A DNA stretch of 64,000 bases from an uncultured Thalassolituus sp. (GTDB lineage Bacteria > Pseudomonadota > Gammaproteobacteria > Pseudomonadales > Oceanobacteraceae). Under the pieces are notes generated by a model. That model worked only from the letters and a program-made list of their open reading frames with translations. It was not told the DNA's origin and did not search any database. The stretch covers positions 1 to 64,000 of the forward strand of contig NZ_CATMFB010000008.1 of the NCBI RefSeq assembly GCF_950066645.1, written 5' to 3'. This document shows, piece by piece, positions 54,475-63,978 of the stretch. Position 1 is the stretch's first letter; each line of letters opens with the position of its first letter. Both the position numbers and the translations under genes were made by a program.

Positions 54475-57081
54475 ATGGTGAAGAAGACCCTCCTCGGCCT
54501 GGCCATCGCTGCATCAGCAGTAGGTCTCAGTGGCTGTAAGACTGGCGGTGACTCATCCGTCGATCAGACTGCGATTACCGCAGGCAGCACCAACCCTGAA
54601 ACAGTAACTCCCGTATTTAACGTCGCTCGTAGAAATCTGCCATTGGCAACAGACTTCCTGTTCAGTGGTTCAACAGATGGCACGGTTGTCTATGCATCCG
54701 GTGATGTGGAAATCTTCCTGGCGGACGGTACGCGTAACCCTGATTACAACCCAGTCTTCGATGCGATCAGCGATCTGGATGGTTTCTCCACTGTTGCTCC
54801 TCTTTACCTGAAGTTCAGCGGTGAGCTGGCAGCGGGAACGGCACCGGCCGGTTCGGTTTACCTGATTCCAATGAATTACACAGATGGCCCTAAGCTTGGG
54901 ACGCTGGATACTGCCAATCCGTTTGATCTGGCGAATATTGCTGCTGTCAAAGCTGAGGTGATTTCCTACACCGACAGCACCAAAACCGACAACGTTCTGC
55001 GCATCAGTCCAACGACGCCACTGCAGAATGACACCCGCTATCTGGTGGTTCTGACAGACCGACTGAAGGACTCTGACGGTGAAGCAACGAAGCTTCCAAA
55101 CCAGTACAAGTACCTGATTAGTGATGATGATCTGCTTAACCCTGCTCTTGCGCCTGCGCGCGCGGCAATGAAGGGATGGTATCAGCTGGCGACCGGCTTC
55201 CTGGCCAGCGCAGATGCATCTGCCAATGTGACTCTGGCGTACACCTTCACTACCGGTGGTACGACTGAAGTGCTGAATGTGATGGCTGCCGCTAAGAACG
55301 CTGATGACGCTCTGGAAAACCCATTCCCGGCGAGTGTTCAACTGGTAGTGAATTCTAACGATGCGGCGACTGCTGTGGGCATCCTCACGGCAGCACCTTT
55401 TAACCTTCCGCTTGCAAATGCACAGGCTGCAGTCCTGTACGGTACACTGCCGTCACCGTCACCGCGTGAGTCTGATTTCTCTGCGGCAGTGCCTACGGCC
55501 ATGGCTAAGATTCTGTCAGGTACAACGACGCCAGAGTCTACTTTCCTGACCGGTACTATCAAACTACCGTACTACTCTCAGGCACCGGCAGGTGCATTTG
55601 CTGATGATGGTATCGACCCATCCGCCACTCCAGACAGTGCCTACACCTGTACGACTTCTACAGTTGAATGTCTGACGTCAAAAGGCAGTGCTGCAGGCGT
55701 TGTTGCTGGCCAGTGGGAAGCTGACGAAGAGCTGATTTACGACTTCCAGCTTGCTGGTGGAGCGTCTGAGGCTGAGGCTGAAGCTTTCCTGGCACCTTCA
55801 GAGAACGTTACCAATCTGTTCCCGTTTGCAAAAGAACAGGGGCTGGTAGAGGTTCCTGTGATGGTTGTTGAGCCTAACCCGTCTGGTACTAATACCTGTA
55901 CCAAACCGGGTAGCGGATGGCCGGTTGTGATTTACCAGCACGGTATCACCTCAAACCGCATGTCTATCATTCCCTTGGCGGAACAGCTGGCATATAACTG
56001 TTTCGCGACTGTTGCCATTGACCTGCCAATGCACGGTCTGATGCCAACCGACCTGGTGACGTCTGGTGCCTATGGCGGCAGCGGTACTGTGCCCATGATG
56101 GCTGCGGTAATTGAAAGTGCTGGAGGTGTCGATGTGACTACCTTTGGTGGTAGTTTGACGCCTGAACAACAGGCGGGCCTTATCTCATTGGAGACGCTGA
56201 AACAACGTCATTTCGCGTTGACAGCGGGTGCGGACGGTGCAACTCCAACGGCAGTAGCTGGTGCAGCGACTGATAAATCAGGTTCTCTGTATATCTCGTT
56301 CCTGCATTTCCAGACAACCCGTGACAATAACCGTCAGGCAGTGATGGATCTACTGAATCTGAATGCGTCATTGAGCTCAATGGACATCGATAACGATTCA
56401 GGCACCACCGACTTTGATACGTCGAAGGTCTACTTCGCGGGCATCTCGCTGGGCTCTATCACAGGTATGCAGTTCGTAGCTGTGAATAACGCCAACGTTG
56501 CTAACAACAGCGTGCTGAATCCGATCCAGAAAGCCGTATTCGGTGTGCCAGGCGGTGGCCTGCCAAAGCTGCTTGAGAATTCTCAGACCTTTGGCCCGAC
56601 TATCGTTGGAGCGCTTACCAACCCAGATAGCTTCAACCTGACTCAGGGTGGTGAGAGCTACGAGTCTCTGCAGTACGTCTATCAGGCGACGGTTGATTCT
56701 GCTGACGCTATTAACTTTGCAGCTCAGCTGAAAGCGACTGCGACTCCGTTCACTCTCATTGAATCTGTTGGCGATACTGTAATCCCTAACAATGTAGCGT
56801 CTGCGCCACTGGCGGGTACCGATCCTCTGATTGCGGTAACGGGTGCTACTCAGATTGATACTTCATCTACCTTCTCGGCAACAGAGCAGGTCTACCTGAA
56901 ACTGGCTGATGAATACAGTAATCATGCTTCGATGGCTGTGCCAGACACGGACGCCACAACGCCTGAAACAACTGCGACCTTCGGGCTGCTGGCTCAGCAC
57001 ATTATCAGCTTCTTCAGCGGCGCTGGTGTTCTGACCGATGGCGGCAGTGGTCTCGACATTGTTGAACCGGTAAGCGAATAA
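54475..57081 (+). CDS. Pla-1/cef-family (VolA-like) lipase lipoprotein
   Basis: 868 residues. Signal peptide with lipobox LSGC (MVKKTLLGLAIAASAVG). The N-terminal ~450 residues contain a bacterial Ig-like/lipase N-domain (LQNDTRYLVVLTDRLKDSDG). The alpha/beta-hydrolase part begins near VVIYQHGITSNRMSIIPLAE; the nucleophile elbow is GISLGS with S658; a late HASMAVPD supplies the probable catalytic His. Related Vibrio and Aeromonas proteins are surface or extracellular (lyso)phospholipases. First of three genes with DUF1302 and DUF1329 partners (11-bp and 37-bp gaps). Confidence 0.88.
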   Translation: MVKKTLLGLAIAASAVGLSGCKTGGDSSVDQTAITAGSTNPETVTPVFNVARRNLPLATDFLFSGSTDGTVVYASGDVEIFLADGTRNPDYNPVFDAISDLDGFSTVAPLYLKFSGELAAGTAPAGSVYLIPMNYTDGPKLGTLDTANPFDLANIAAVKAEVISYTDSTKTDNVLRISPTTPLQNDTRYLVVLTDRLKDSDGEATKLPNQYKYLISDDDLLNPALAPARAAMKGWYQLATGFLASADASANVTLAYTFTTGGTTEVLNVMAAAKNADDALENPFPASVQLVVNSNDAATAVGILTAAPFNLPLANAQAAVLYGTLPSPSPRESDFSAAVPTAMAKILSGTTTPESTFLTGTIKLPYYSQAPAGAFADDGIDPSATPDSAYTCTTSTVECLTSKGSAAGVVAGQWEADEELIYDFQLAGGASEAEAEAFLAPSENVTNLFPFAKEQGLVEVPVMVVEPNPSGTNTCTKPGSGWPVVIYQHGITSNRMSIIPLAEQLAYNCFATVAIDLPMHGLMPTDLVTSGAYGGSGTVPMMAAVIESAGGVDVTTFGGSLTPEQQAGLISLETLKQRHFALTAGADGATPTAVAGAATDKSGSLYISFLHFQTTRDNNRQAVMDLLNLNASLSSMDIDNDSGTTDFDTSKVYFAGISLGSITGMQFVAVNNANVANNSVLNPIQKAVFGVPGGGLPKLLENSQTFGPTIVGALTNPDSFNLTQGGESYESLQYVYQATVDSADAINFAAQLKATATPFTLIESVGDTVIPNNVASAPLAGTDPLIAVTGATQIDTSSTFSATEQVYLKLADEYSNHASMAVPDTDATTPETTATFGLLAQHIISFFSGAGVLTDGGSGLDIVEPVSE

Positions 57082-57092
57082 GGAGAGCAACA

Positions 57093-59015
57093 ATGAATAA
57101 CAATACTTTCCCTGAAAAATCGCTGCGGAGCGCAGGTATGATTAAGAAATTGCCACTGGCCGTTGCGGTCTCTCTCAGTGCAATGGCTCCTGCCCATGCA
57201 CTGCAGTTCAACTTCGGTGAACTGGAAGGCCAGCTTGATAACACCGTGAGCTATGGTATCGGTGTGCGTGTTGCTGATCGTGATCGCAGTCAGATCATGG
57301 ATGGTAACGCGCAGGAGTTTGGTTTCACTGGAACAGGCTCTTCCTACAACTACGACGATGGCACACTGAATTACGATAAAGGTGATATCTACACCAACGT
57401 ACTGAAGTGGAGTGCAGATCTGGAACTGAGCTACCGCAACTACGGTGGCTTCTTCCGTGCGCGTGCTTACTATGATCACGCGATCATGGATCAGGAAACC
57501 GAATTTAAGCCTCTGAATGACGAAGCTAAAGATGCTGCGGGCCTGGGAGCGGAGCTTCTGGATGCGTTTGTCTGGGCTGATTACGATGTTGGCCAGGTGC
57601 CGGTTACTGTGCGTCTGGGTCGTCAGGTCGTGAGCTGGGGTGAAAGTACCTTCATCCAGGGTGGTATCAACAGCATTAACCCAGTCGATGCATCGGCTTT
57701 CCGTAAGCCTGGTGCTGAGGTGAAAGAAGGTCTGTTGCCAGTCAACATGGTCTACACCTCTATTGGTCTGACTGGCGATATCACGATGGAAGCCTTCTAT
57801 CAGCTGGAGTGGGAAAAAACCCGCATTGACCCTTGTGGTACTTTCTTCTCCACCTCTGATTTCGCTGCAGACGGTTGTGGTCCGGTGATTCTTGCCGGTA
57901 CTGAAGCAGAACAGGTCTATCTGGATCTGCGTCAGGAAGAAATCGACGAAGGTGTGCCTCTGAACGAGCGCCTCGCGCCAACAACCGAGCGTCTGGAAGA
58001 TGACGAGCCGAAAGATTCCGGTCAGTACGGTCTGGCATTCCGCTGGTATGCGGAAGCCCTGGGTGATACTGAATTTGGTTTCTATTACATGAACATTCAC
58101 AGCCGCACACCTTATCTGAATGGTGTAGTTACTAACTACGATCCAGATGCAGCAGACACGAATGCCCCTGTAAATCCAGATCCATATATTGATACCCGCT
58201 ATCCGCTGTATCAGATCGTGTATCCGGAAGACATCCAGATCATGGGTATCAGCTTCGCCCGAAGCACCGAAGATGGCGCTTCTATTAGTGGTGAGGTGAG
58301 CTATAAGCCTGATCTGCCAATCCAGTGGAACGCCTTTGAGCAGATCGTCGGTGGTAACGGTTATAAGTTCAGCCGTCTGTTTAACCAGAACTATCAGTCA
58401 CTGATTGATTCTGGCCTGACTGAATCGGAAGCATATGAACAGGCCTATGGTGCTTACTCTGTCAGCTTCGATGAATTCGACGTCTGGCAGGCACAGATGA
58501 CCTACATTAAGTTCTTCGACCGTGTATTCGGTGCAGACCGTATGGCACTGGTAGCTGAAGTGGGCATGAACTATATCCCTGATCTGCCAGATACCGACGA
58601 TGCTCGTTATGGCCGTTCCGGTGCGTACGGTATCGGTAACAACGATGGTGTTATCGATGACACAAACTATTGTGAAACCGGCCCTGCAGGCAACGTGAAC
58701 ACCGAATACTGTACTGACGATGGCTACGTTACTGAGCTGTCTGGTGGTATTCGTCTGAAGTCATCGCTTGATTTCAACAACGCGTTTGCGGGTGTGAATA
58801 TGTCTCCTAATCTGTCGGTTGCTTACGATAAGGGCAACGGACCAGAGCCAGGTTCACAGTTTATTGATGATCGTCTGACTGTCGGTGTGGGCGTATCTTT
58901 CCTGTATCTGAACCAGACGTCGGTTGATGTGTCGTACACAAACTTCTCAGGTGGTAAATACAACCAGCTGAAAGACCGCGACAACATCAGTCTGTCAGCT
59001 AAATATTCATTCTGA
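57093..59015 (+). CDS. DUF1302 outer-membrane protein
   Basis: 640 residues, preceded by AAGGAG. After an extended signal region (IKKLPLAVAVSLSAMAPAHA) comes a beta-barrel sequence with the DUF1302 signatures FNFGELEGQLDNTVSYGIGV, VRLGRQVVSWGESTFIQGGI and NSINPVDASAFRKPG, ending SLSAKYSF. DUF1302 proteins are usually encoded with DUF1329 proteins and are linked to lipid or hydrophobic substrate transport or cell-surface lipid metabolism. It follows a lipase gene by 11 bp, supporting a joint role. Confidence 0.9.
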   Translation: MNNNTFPEKSLRSAGMIKKLPLAVAVSLSAMAPAHALQFNFGELEGQLDNTVSYGIGVRVADRDRSQIMDGNAQEFGFTGTGSSYNYDDGTLNYDKGDIYTNVLKWSADLELSYRNYGGFFRARAYYDHAIMDQETEFKPLNDEAKDAAGLGAELLDAFVWADYDVGQVPVTVRLGRQVVSWGESTFIQGGINSINPVDASAFRKPGAEVKEGLLPVNMVYTSIGLTGDITMEAFYQLEWEKTRIDPCGTFFSTSDFAADGCGPVILAGTEAEQVYLDLRQEEIDEGVPLNERLAPTTERLEDDEPKDSGQYGLAFRWYAEALGDTEFGFYYMNIHSRTPYLNGVVTNYDPDAADTNAPVNPDPYIDTRYPLYQIVYPEDIQIMGISFARSTEDGASISGEVSYKPDLPIQWNAFEQIVGGNGYKFSRLFNQNYQSLIDSGLTESEAYEQAYGAYSVSFDEFDVWQAQMTYIKFFDRVFGADRMALVAEVGMNYIPDLPDTDDARYGRSGAYGIGNNDGVIDDTNYCETGPAGNVNTEYCTDDGYVTELSGGIRLKSSLDFNNAFAGVNMSPNLSVAYDKGNGPEPGSQFIDDRLTVGVGVSFLYLNQTSVDVSYTNFSGGKYNQLKDRDNISLSAKYSF

Positions 59016-59052
59016 GCCGACACGGTCAGTAACGATTTATTGAGGTCCGAAT

Positions 59053-60414
59053 ATGTTGAAAAAAACTTATCAAATCTGGGGCGCCGCACTGGCGCTCTCA
59101 GTTGCGGCAAGTGGTTCTTATGCAGCAGTGTCTGCTGAACAGGCTGCAAAACTGGGTACTGAGTTCACTCCGATGGGCGCAGTTAAAGCAGCGCAGGGCA
59201 ACATTCCTGCCTGGGAAGGGGACGTTCCTGCCGGTAAAGGCGGTGTCGGTCCTGATGGCAAACTGCTTAACCCGTTTGCGGGTGATAAGCCGAAGTTTGT
59301 GATCACTGCTGCAAACTATAAGGATTACGCCGCTAATCTGACTGATGGTCAGAAAGCGATGTTTGCGAAATATCCTGATACGTACCGTATGCCTGTGTAC
59401 GAAACGCGTCGTACTGCTGGTTACCCTCAGGAAATTTATGACGCAACGAAAAAGAACGCGACAGCGTCTGAGTTGCTGAATGACGGTAACGGTATTGCTA
59501 ACTTCACTGAAGGCACGCCGTTCCCATTCCCACAGACGGGTGTTGAGGTGATCTGGAACCATATCACGCGCTATCGTGGTGGTTCGGTGACCCGTGTTGT
59601 TGGTCAGGTAACTCCTCAGGTAAATGGTGACTACACGCTCGTCCGTTTCCAGGATGAGTTTACCTTCCGTAATGAGCTGACTGACTTTGACCCAGCGACC
59701 GATGACAACGTGCTGTTTTACTTCAAACAGGATGTTCTCTCGCCAGCGCGTCTTGCCGGTAACGTACTTCTGGTTCATGAAACACTGGATCAGGTAAAAG
59801 AGCCTCGTAAAGCGTGGGTATATAACGCAGGTCAGCGTCGTGTACGTCGTGCACCTCAGGTCGCTTATGACGGCCCGGGTACCGCGTCTGATGGTCTGCG
59901 TACGTCAGATAACTTCGATATGTTCAACGGTTCACCAGACCGTTACGACTGGAAGCTGGAAGGTAAGCAGGAAGTTTATATTCCTTACAACTCTTACCAG
60001 CTGAAGGATGGCAAACTGAAGTACGATGAAATCGTGCAGGCTGGCCACATTAATCAGGATCTGACCCGTTACGAACTGCACCGTGTGTGGAAAGTGACTG
60101 CGACTCTGAAAGAAGGCAAGCGTCACATTTATGCGAAGCGGGTATTCTACATTGACGAAGATACCTGGCAGGCCACTGAGATTGATCACTACGATGGCCG
60201 TGGTGAACTGTGGCGCGTTGCTGAGTCTCACAACGTTTACTACTACGATCGTAAAGTTCCCTGGTACGCCATCGAAGTACTTTACGACCTGAACTCTGGT
60301 CGTTACCTGGCCCTGGGTCTTGATAACGAAGAGAAGGGTGGTTACGAGTACGACTTCAAACGTACCTACTCGGATTACACGCCAGCGGCACTTCGCCGTC
60401 AGGGTGTGCGCTGA
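59053..60414 (+). CDS. DUF1329 exported protein
   Basis: 453 residues with a signal peptide (MLKKTYQIWGAALALSVAAS). DUF1329 proteins have a LolA/LolB-like beta fold suited to carrying lipids across the periplasm. Family marks: AKLGTEFTPMGAVKAAQGNI PAWEG-type N-terminus (GNIPAWEGDVP), NHITRYRGGSV, and RRAPQVAYDGPGTASDGLRT followed by DNFDMFNGSPDRYDWKLEGK. The gap to the DUF1302 gene is 37 bp. It closes the lipase-DUF1302-DUF1329 unit before a strong terminator. Confidence 0.9.
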   Translation: MLKKTYQIWGAALALSVAASGSYAAVSAEQAAKLGTEFTPMGAVKAAQGNIPAWEGDVPAGKGGVGPDGKLLNPFAGDKPKFVITAANYKDYAANLTDGQKAMFAKYPDTYRMPVYETRRTAGYPQEIYDATKKNATASELLNDGNGIANFTEGTPFPFPQTGVEVIWNHITRYRGGSVTRVVGQVTPQVNGDYTLVRFQDEFTFRNELTDFDPATDDNVLFYFKQDVLSPARLAGNVLLVHETLDQVKEPRKAWVYNAGQRRVRRAPQVAYDGPGTASDGLRTSDNFDMFNGSPDRYDWKLEGKQEVYIPYNSYQLKDGKLKYDEIVQAGHINQDLTRYELHRVWKVTATLKEGKRHIYAKRVFYIDEDTWQATEIDHYDGRGELWRVAESHNVYYYDRKVPWYAIEVLYDLNSGRYLALGLDNEEKGGYEYDFKRTYSDYTPAALRRQGVR

Positions 60415-60431
60415 TCTTTGATCAGTAAAAG

Positions 60432-60458
60432 AAAAGGCCGCTTTCGCGGCCTTTTTTT
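60432..60458 (+). terminator. Terminator of the lipase-DUF1302-DUF1329 unit
   Basis: Stem AAAAGGCCGC/GCGGCCTTTT with loop TTTC and seven T in all, 17 bp after the DUF1329 stop. Confidence 0.92.
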
Positions 60459-60491
60459 ATGTCATCAGAATTAATATTTCTGGTGGCTGTT

Positions 60492-60995
60492 TCAGAAATT
60501 AAACAGCGCACCGACCTGATAAACACCCGATGCGTCTTTGTTAATAAATTCAGCACGCAGCCCTAATACTTCGCTGGCTTTGAAGCCAATGCCGGCACCG
60601 AGGAAAATGCCATCATCATCACCGAAGTCCAGCCCGAGACGTCCGATGGCTGACAGGCGTGGATCAAGCTCCGGTAGTGATTTCTCGGCCACACCCGCCA
60701 ACCAGAAACCGTTGATATCGGTGTCGCCATTGCCATTGAAAAAATCTTCAGTGTCGCTGTAACCGAACTCCGCGGAGGTGGTCAGTCCGGCAGTATTGTT
60801 AGGGAATTTCAGACCACCAAAAATGGAGTAACCTGCAGCATCGAGGTCACCGCCACTGAAAGGCGAGTCAATGGTGTTGTGGCTGATATTGGCACCGAGA
60901 TAAATCCGGTCTTTTACGTTGCCTGAGCTTGCATGGTCGTCGGCGATTGCGGTGGTCGAGGCCAGAGCAAACGCAAGTGGGAGTACATACTTCAT
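60492..60995 (-). CDS. Small outer-membrane beta-barrel protein
   Basis: 167 residues from the ATG ending at 60995 (AGGAG eight bases upstream); longer in-frame starts enter the srkA gene. The signal peptide is MKYVLPLAFALASTTAIA. The mature part is eight or so short amphipathic strands (RIYLGANISHN; GLTTSAEFGYSDT; GIFLGAGIGFKASEV; LGLRAEFINKD) and ends YQVGALFNF, a terminal-Phe signal. Looks like an OmpA-type eight-stranded barrel without a peptidoglycan domain. Function unknown. Confidence 0.78.
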   Translation of the reverse strand: MKYVLPLAFALASTTAIADDHASSGNVKDRIYLGANISHNTIDSPFSGGDLDAAGYSIFGGLKFPNNTAGLTTSAEFGYSDTEDFFNGNGDTDINGFWLAGVAEKSLPELDPRLSAIGRLGLDFGDDDGIFLGAGIGFKASEVLGLRAEFINKDASGVYQVGALFNF

Positions 60996-61009
60996 TAACT
61001 TCTCCTTTA

Positions 61010-61990
61010 TCAGAATACGGGCAGACTCAGCGGCTCTTCCTGCAGGGCAGCCAGTTGCTCGCGCAATGCGAGCAGGTGCTCCGACCAATAGCGGTGACTG
61101 GCGAACCAGGGAAATGCCTGGGGAAACGCCGGGTCGCTCCAGCGCTGACTGAGCCAGGCTGCGTGGCGCACAATGCGTCGCGTGCAGAGCGTTTCTATCA
61201 GCTTTAATTCGTCCGCAGGAAATGGCCGGAACATGCTGTAGCCTTCTGCTATGACCATCAATTGCTGGCGGTGTTCCTCCCGACTGCCACTGAGCAACAT
61301 CCAGATATCCTGCATGGCGGGCCCTTGTGCGCAGTCGTCGAAATCGACAAGGTACAGGTCTTCGTCACGCAGTAGCAGATTACCGGTGTGCATATCTCCA
61401 TGAATTCGCAGGGTTGTCAGCTCCCCTGAATATTGCTGGTCGGTATGGGCACAGATATCGCGGATGAGGGATTCGTACGCGGGGCGATAATCGTCGGGTA
61501 GCAGGCCTGAAGACAGTATGGTTTCAGCGGCTGCCTTGATATCGTCACTGCCTTTAATATGTGGGCGATGCTTAAATGTTCGGGTGCTGCCGGTATTGTG
61601 CAGGCGTCCGAGCCAGCGACCAATTAATTCCAGATCGTCATCGCTGCTGAGCTCAGGCGCGTGTCCGCCGCGCCTCTGAAAGAGTGCAAAGTAGAATTCT
61701 TCATGGCGGAACAGAGTGCTTCCATCTTTTTTAATTGGGCTGATCACCGGAATGCCTTCTTCTTCAGCGTCATGCAGAAAGTCGTGTTCCTCCTGAATGC
61801 CGTCTTCAGTCCAGCGTTGTGGGCGGTAGAACTTCGCAATCAGGGGAGACCCGTCTTCGATACCGACCTGGTAGACGCGGTTTTCATAGCTGTTGAGTGG
61901 GAATACCCGCGCGTCGCTGTAGTAACCAAGAGACTCGACGGCGTCCATAACCATTTCCTGCGTGAGTGCGGAATACGGATGTTCTGACAT
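61010..61990 (-). CDS. srkA: Stress response kinase A (YihE/RdoA)
   Basis: 326 residues from the ATG ending at 61990 (AGGA eight bases upstream; a TTG at 62005 is less likely). APH-like Ser/Thr kinase fold: VLSLNSYENRVYQVG-type N-lobe (here FPLNSYENRVYQVGIEDG), catalytic loop RIHGDMHTGNLLLRDEDLYL and metal-binding LVDFDDCAQGPAMQDIWMLL. In enterobacteria it protects against stress-induced death and antagonises MazF. It is 14 bp upstream of the small barrel gene. Confidence 0.94.
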   Translation of the reverse strand: MSEHPYSALTQEMVMDAVESLGYYSDARVFPLNSYENRVYQVGIEDGSPLIAKFYRPQRWTEDGIQEEHDFLHDAEEEGIPVISPIKKDGSTLFRHEEFYFALFQRRGGHAPELSSDDDLELIGRWLGRLHNTGSTRTFKHRPHIKGSDDIKAAAETILSSGLLPDDYRPAYESLIRDICAHTDQQYSGELTTLRIHGDMHTGNLLLRDEDLYLVDFDDCAQGPAMQDIWMLLSGSREEHRQQLMVIAEGYSMFRPFPADELKLIETLCTRRIVRHAAWLSQRWSDPAFPQAFPWFASHRYWSEHLLALREQLAALQEEPLSLPVF

Positions 61991-62041
61991 GGGGTGTTCC
62001 TGCAAATAATCGGGCCGCTATTATGCACCGCCATGAGTCAT

Positions 62042-62770
62042 TCAGACAGCGCGGACTGTCCGTGCAAAACACCAGGCGCCGACAATGGATGCTCCCTGTG
62101 ATTTGAGAAGGCGTGCCGCCTGTTCGAGTGTCGAGCCGGTTGTCATCACATCGTCGATGATCATAACGTGGCGTCCCGTCAGGTCTATGTGACCACTGTC
62201 GAGTCCAATGTTGCTCTGGCGTCTGGCGGCCGCGGAAAACCGGCGTTGCTCACTATGGCTGGTCCTTCGCAGTGCGTTTGGAGCAACTGGAATCTTCAGC
62301 GCTTTACTGAGGTGGTGACAAAGTTCTTCACTCAGATTAAACCCGCGCTGAAGTAAGCGCCGTCGGCTTGCCGGGATAAATACGAGTGTATCGGGAGGAT
62401 GATCGCTCAGTGGTCTGGAGGTCAGCATCAGGCTGGCAAAGCGTTTTGCCATCCGGATGTCGTGGCCTTCTTTGCAGCGATGCATCCAATGGTTCAGGGG
62501 GTGGTAGTACTGGAAACTGCAGAAGCTGTAATCGAATGCCGGTGGACTGGCCTGACAACGGCCGCAGCGGTGACCGGTAGTGCTGGGCTCGCTGCATTGT
62601 GGACATGTGAGAGCTGGAAAGGGAAGGTCATTGAAGCATCTGCCACAGAGAAACGACCCCGGCTCGCAGGCATCCAGACACAGCTCGCAGGTAAATAGCT
62701 GATTAAAAAATGAACTGCAGTTATCCCTGAATTTATGCAGGGTTGACCACTTGCCTCGCATCCTTATCAT
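62042..62770 (-). CDS. comF: ComF-family phosphoribosyltransferase-like protein
   Basis: 242 residues. An N-terminal zinc-finger-like region has paired cysteines (CELCLDACEPGSFLCGRC; CPQCSEPSTTGHRCGRCQ). The C-terminal PRT domain has the PRPP-binding motif VMIIDDVMTTGSTLEQAARL. The region RGFNLSEELCHHLSKAL is typical of ComF/GntX. Family members are needed for DNA uptake or use of DNA as nutrient; the biochemical step is unclear. It is divergent from bioB with 35 bp between, an arrangement known from Pseudomonas-like genomes. Confidence 0.93.
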   Translation of the reverse strand: MIRMRGKWSTLHKFRDNCSSFFNQLFTCELCLDACEPGSFLCGRCFNDLPFPALTCPQCSEPSTTGHRCGRCQASPPAFDYSFCSFQYYHPLNHWMHRCKEGHDIRMAKRFASLMLTSRPLSDHPPDTLVFIPASRRRLLQRGFNLSEELCHHLSKALKIPVAPNALRRTSHSEQRRFSAAARRQSNIGLDSGHIDLTGRHVMIIDDVMTTGSTLEQAARLLKSQGASIVGAWCFARTVRAV

Positions 62771-62805
62771 CCTTGATTAACGATACCGTACTGAGGTTAT
62801 AAACC

Positions 62806-63873
62806 ATGAACAGCCATGTAAACAACGGCGAAAGCATCCGGCACGACTGGTCTGTTGAGGAAGCCGAGGCGCTTCTCAATCTGCCGTTCAATGACCTGTT
62901 GTTCCGGGCTCAGACGGTTCACCGCCTGTACCATGATCCGAATGCGGTTCAGGTCAGTACACTTCTGTCGATCAAGACCGGCGCCTGTCCGGAAGATTGT
63001 AAGTATTGTCCTCAGAGTGCCCGCTACGATACCGGTCTTGAGCGCGAGCGACTGATGGAAGTTGAGGCGGTGATTGAAAAAGCGAAAGCGGCGAAAGCTG
63101 CAGGCTCAGACCGCTTCTGTATGGGCGCGGCCTGGCGTTCTCCACGTGAGAAAGATATGCCATACGTCCTGGCGATGGTGAAGGGCGTGAAAGAACTCGG
63201 TCTGGAAACCTGCATGACCCTGGGTATGCTTGATGAAGGTAAGGCCAATGCACTGGCTGAAGCCGGACTGGATTACTACAACCACAACCTGGATACCTCT
63301 CCGGAGTTCTATGGAGAGATCATCACGACCCGTACCTATTCTGACCGTCTGAATACACTTGCGAATGTGCGTAGTGCCGGCATGAAAGTCTGTTCGGGTG
63401 GCATTCTTGGTATGGGTGAAACCCACAAAGATCGCGCAGGATTGCTGGTGCAGCTGGCTAACCTGCCTGCTCACCCGGATTCTGTGCCGATTAACCAGTT
63501 AGTTAAAGTTGCAGGAACGCCACTTGAAGAACAGGGTGAGCTGGATCCTCTCGATTTTATCCGCACGATCGCCGTTGCCCGTATCATGATGCCGGCGTCG
63601 CATGTGCGCCTGAGTGCCGGTCGAGAAGAAATGTCGGAAGAAATGCAGGCGATGTGTTTCTTTGCCGGTGCTAACTCTATTTTCTACGGCGAATGTCTGC
63701 TGACGACGCCTAACCCTGCAGCGAACAAAGACCAGGCACTGTTCCGCAAGCTGGGCATCAACTCTGAGCATCGTGTGACTAAGGCTCCTCAGGAACTCGA
63801 CGATATTCTGGCGTCGACCAGTGCGGACAATGATCTGTTTTATGACGCATCAGCCTCAGCCGCTCAACACTGA
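62806..63873 (+). CDS. bioB: Biotin synthase
   Basis: Inserts sulfur into dethiobiotin; radical-SAM enzyme with [4Fe-4S] and [2Fe-2S] clusters. 355 residues. The SAM cluster cysteines are C61, C65 and C68 ([16 protein letters not shown]). Other motifs: [13 protein letters not shown] and RLSAGREEM, the latter with the conserved Arg near the [2Fe-2S] site. Followed by a strong terminator, so the rest of the bio pathway is not cotranscribed within the window. No clear BirA operator was found in the 35-bp spacer. Confidence 0.97.
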   Translation: MNSHVNNGESIRHDWSVEEAEALLNLPFNDLLFRAQTVHRLYHDPNAVQVSTLLSIKTGACPEDCKYCPQSARYDTGLERERLMEVEAVIEKAKAAKAAGSDRFCMGAAWRSPREKDMPYVLAMVKGVKELGLETCMTLGMLDEGKANALAEAGLDYYNHNLDTSPEFYGEIITTRTYSDRLNTLANVRSAGMKVCSGGILGMGETHKDRAGLLVQLANLPAHPDSVPINQLVKVAGTPLEEQGELDPLDFIRTIAVARIMMPASHVRLSAGREEMSEEMQAMCFFAGANSIFYGECLLTTPNPAANKDQALFRKLGINSEHRVTKAPQELDDILASTSADNDLFYDASASAAQH

Positions 63874-63897
63874 ACAGTGATATAGCAAATCGGTCTA

Positions 63898-63930
63898 AAC
63901 ACCGCCCTTCTGAGGGTGGTGTTTTTTTTT
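63898..63930 (+). terminator. Terminator of bioB
   Basis: Stem AACACCgCCCT / AGGGtGGTGTT with a TCTG loop and one internal mismatch, followed by a run of T to 63930. Confidence 0.9.
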
Positions 63931-63978
63931 GAGTGTTGGTTAAATATTAGCCAGATTCATGTATTGTCTGAGGTGAGT

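Noticed and set aside
56994-58100. A 368-codon open frame on the minus strand
   Set aside because: It lies antisense across the well-supported lipase end and DUF1302 gene, with no signal, ribosome site or family likeness.
62771-62805. BirA operator between comF and bioB
   Set aside because: Only a short GGTTATAAACC near-palindrome is seen; the two TTGTAAACC-type half-sites with proper spacing are absent.
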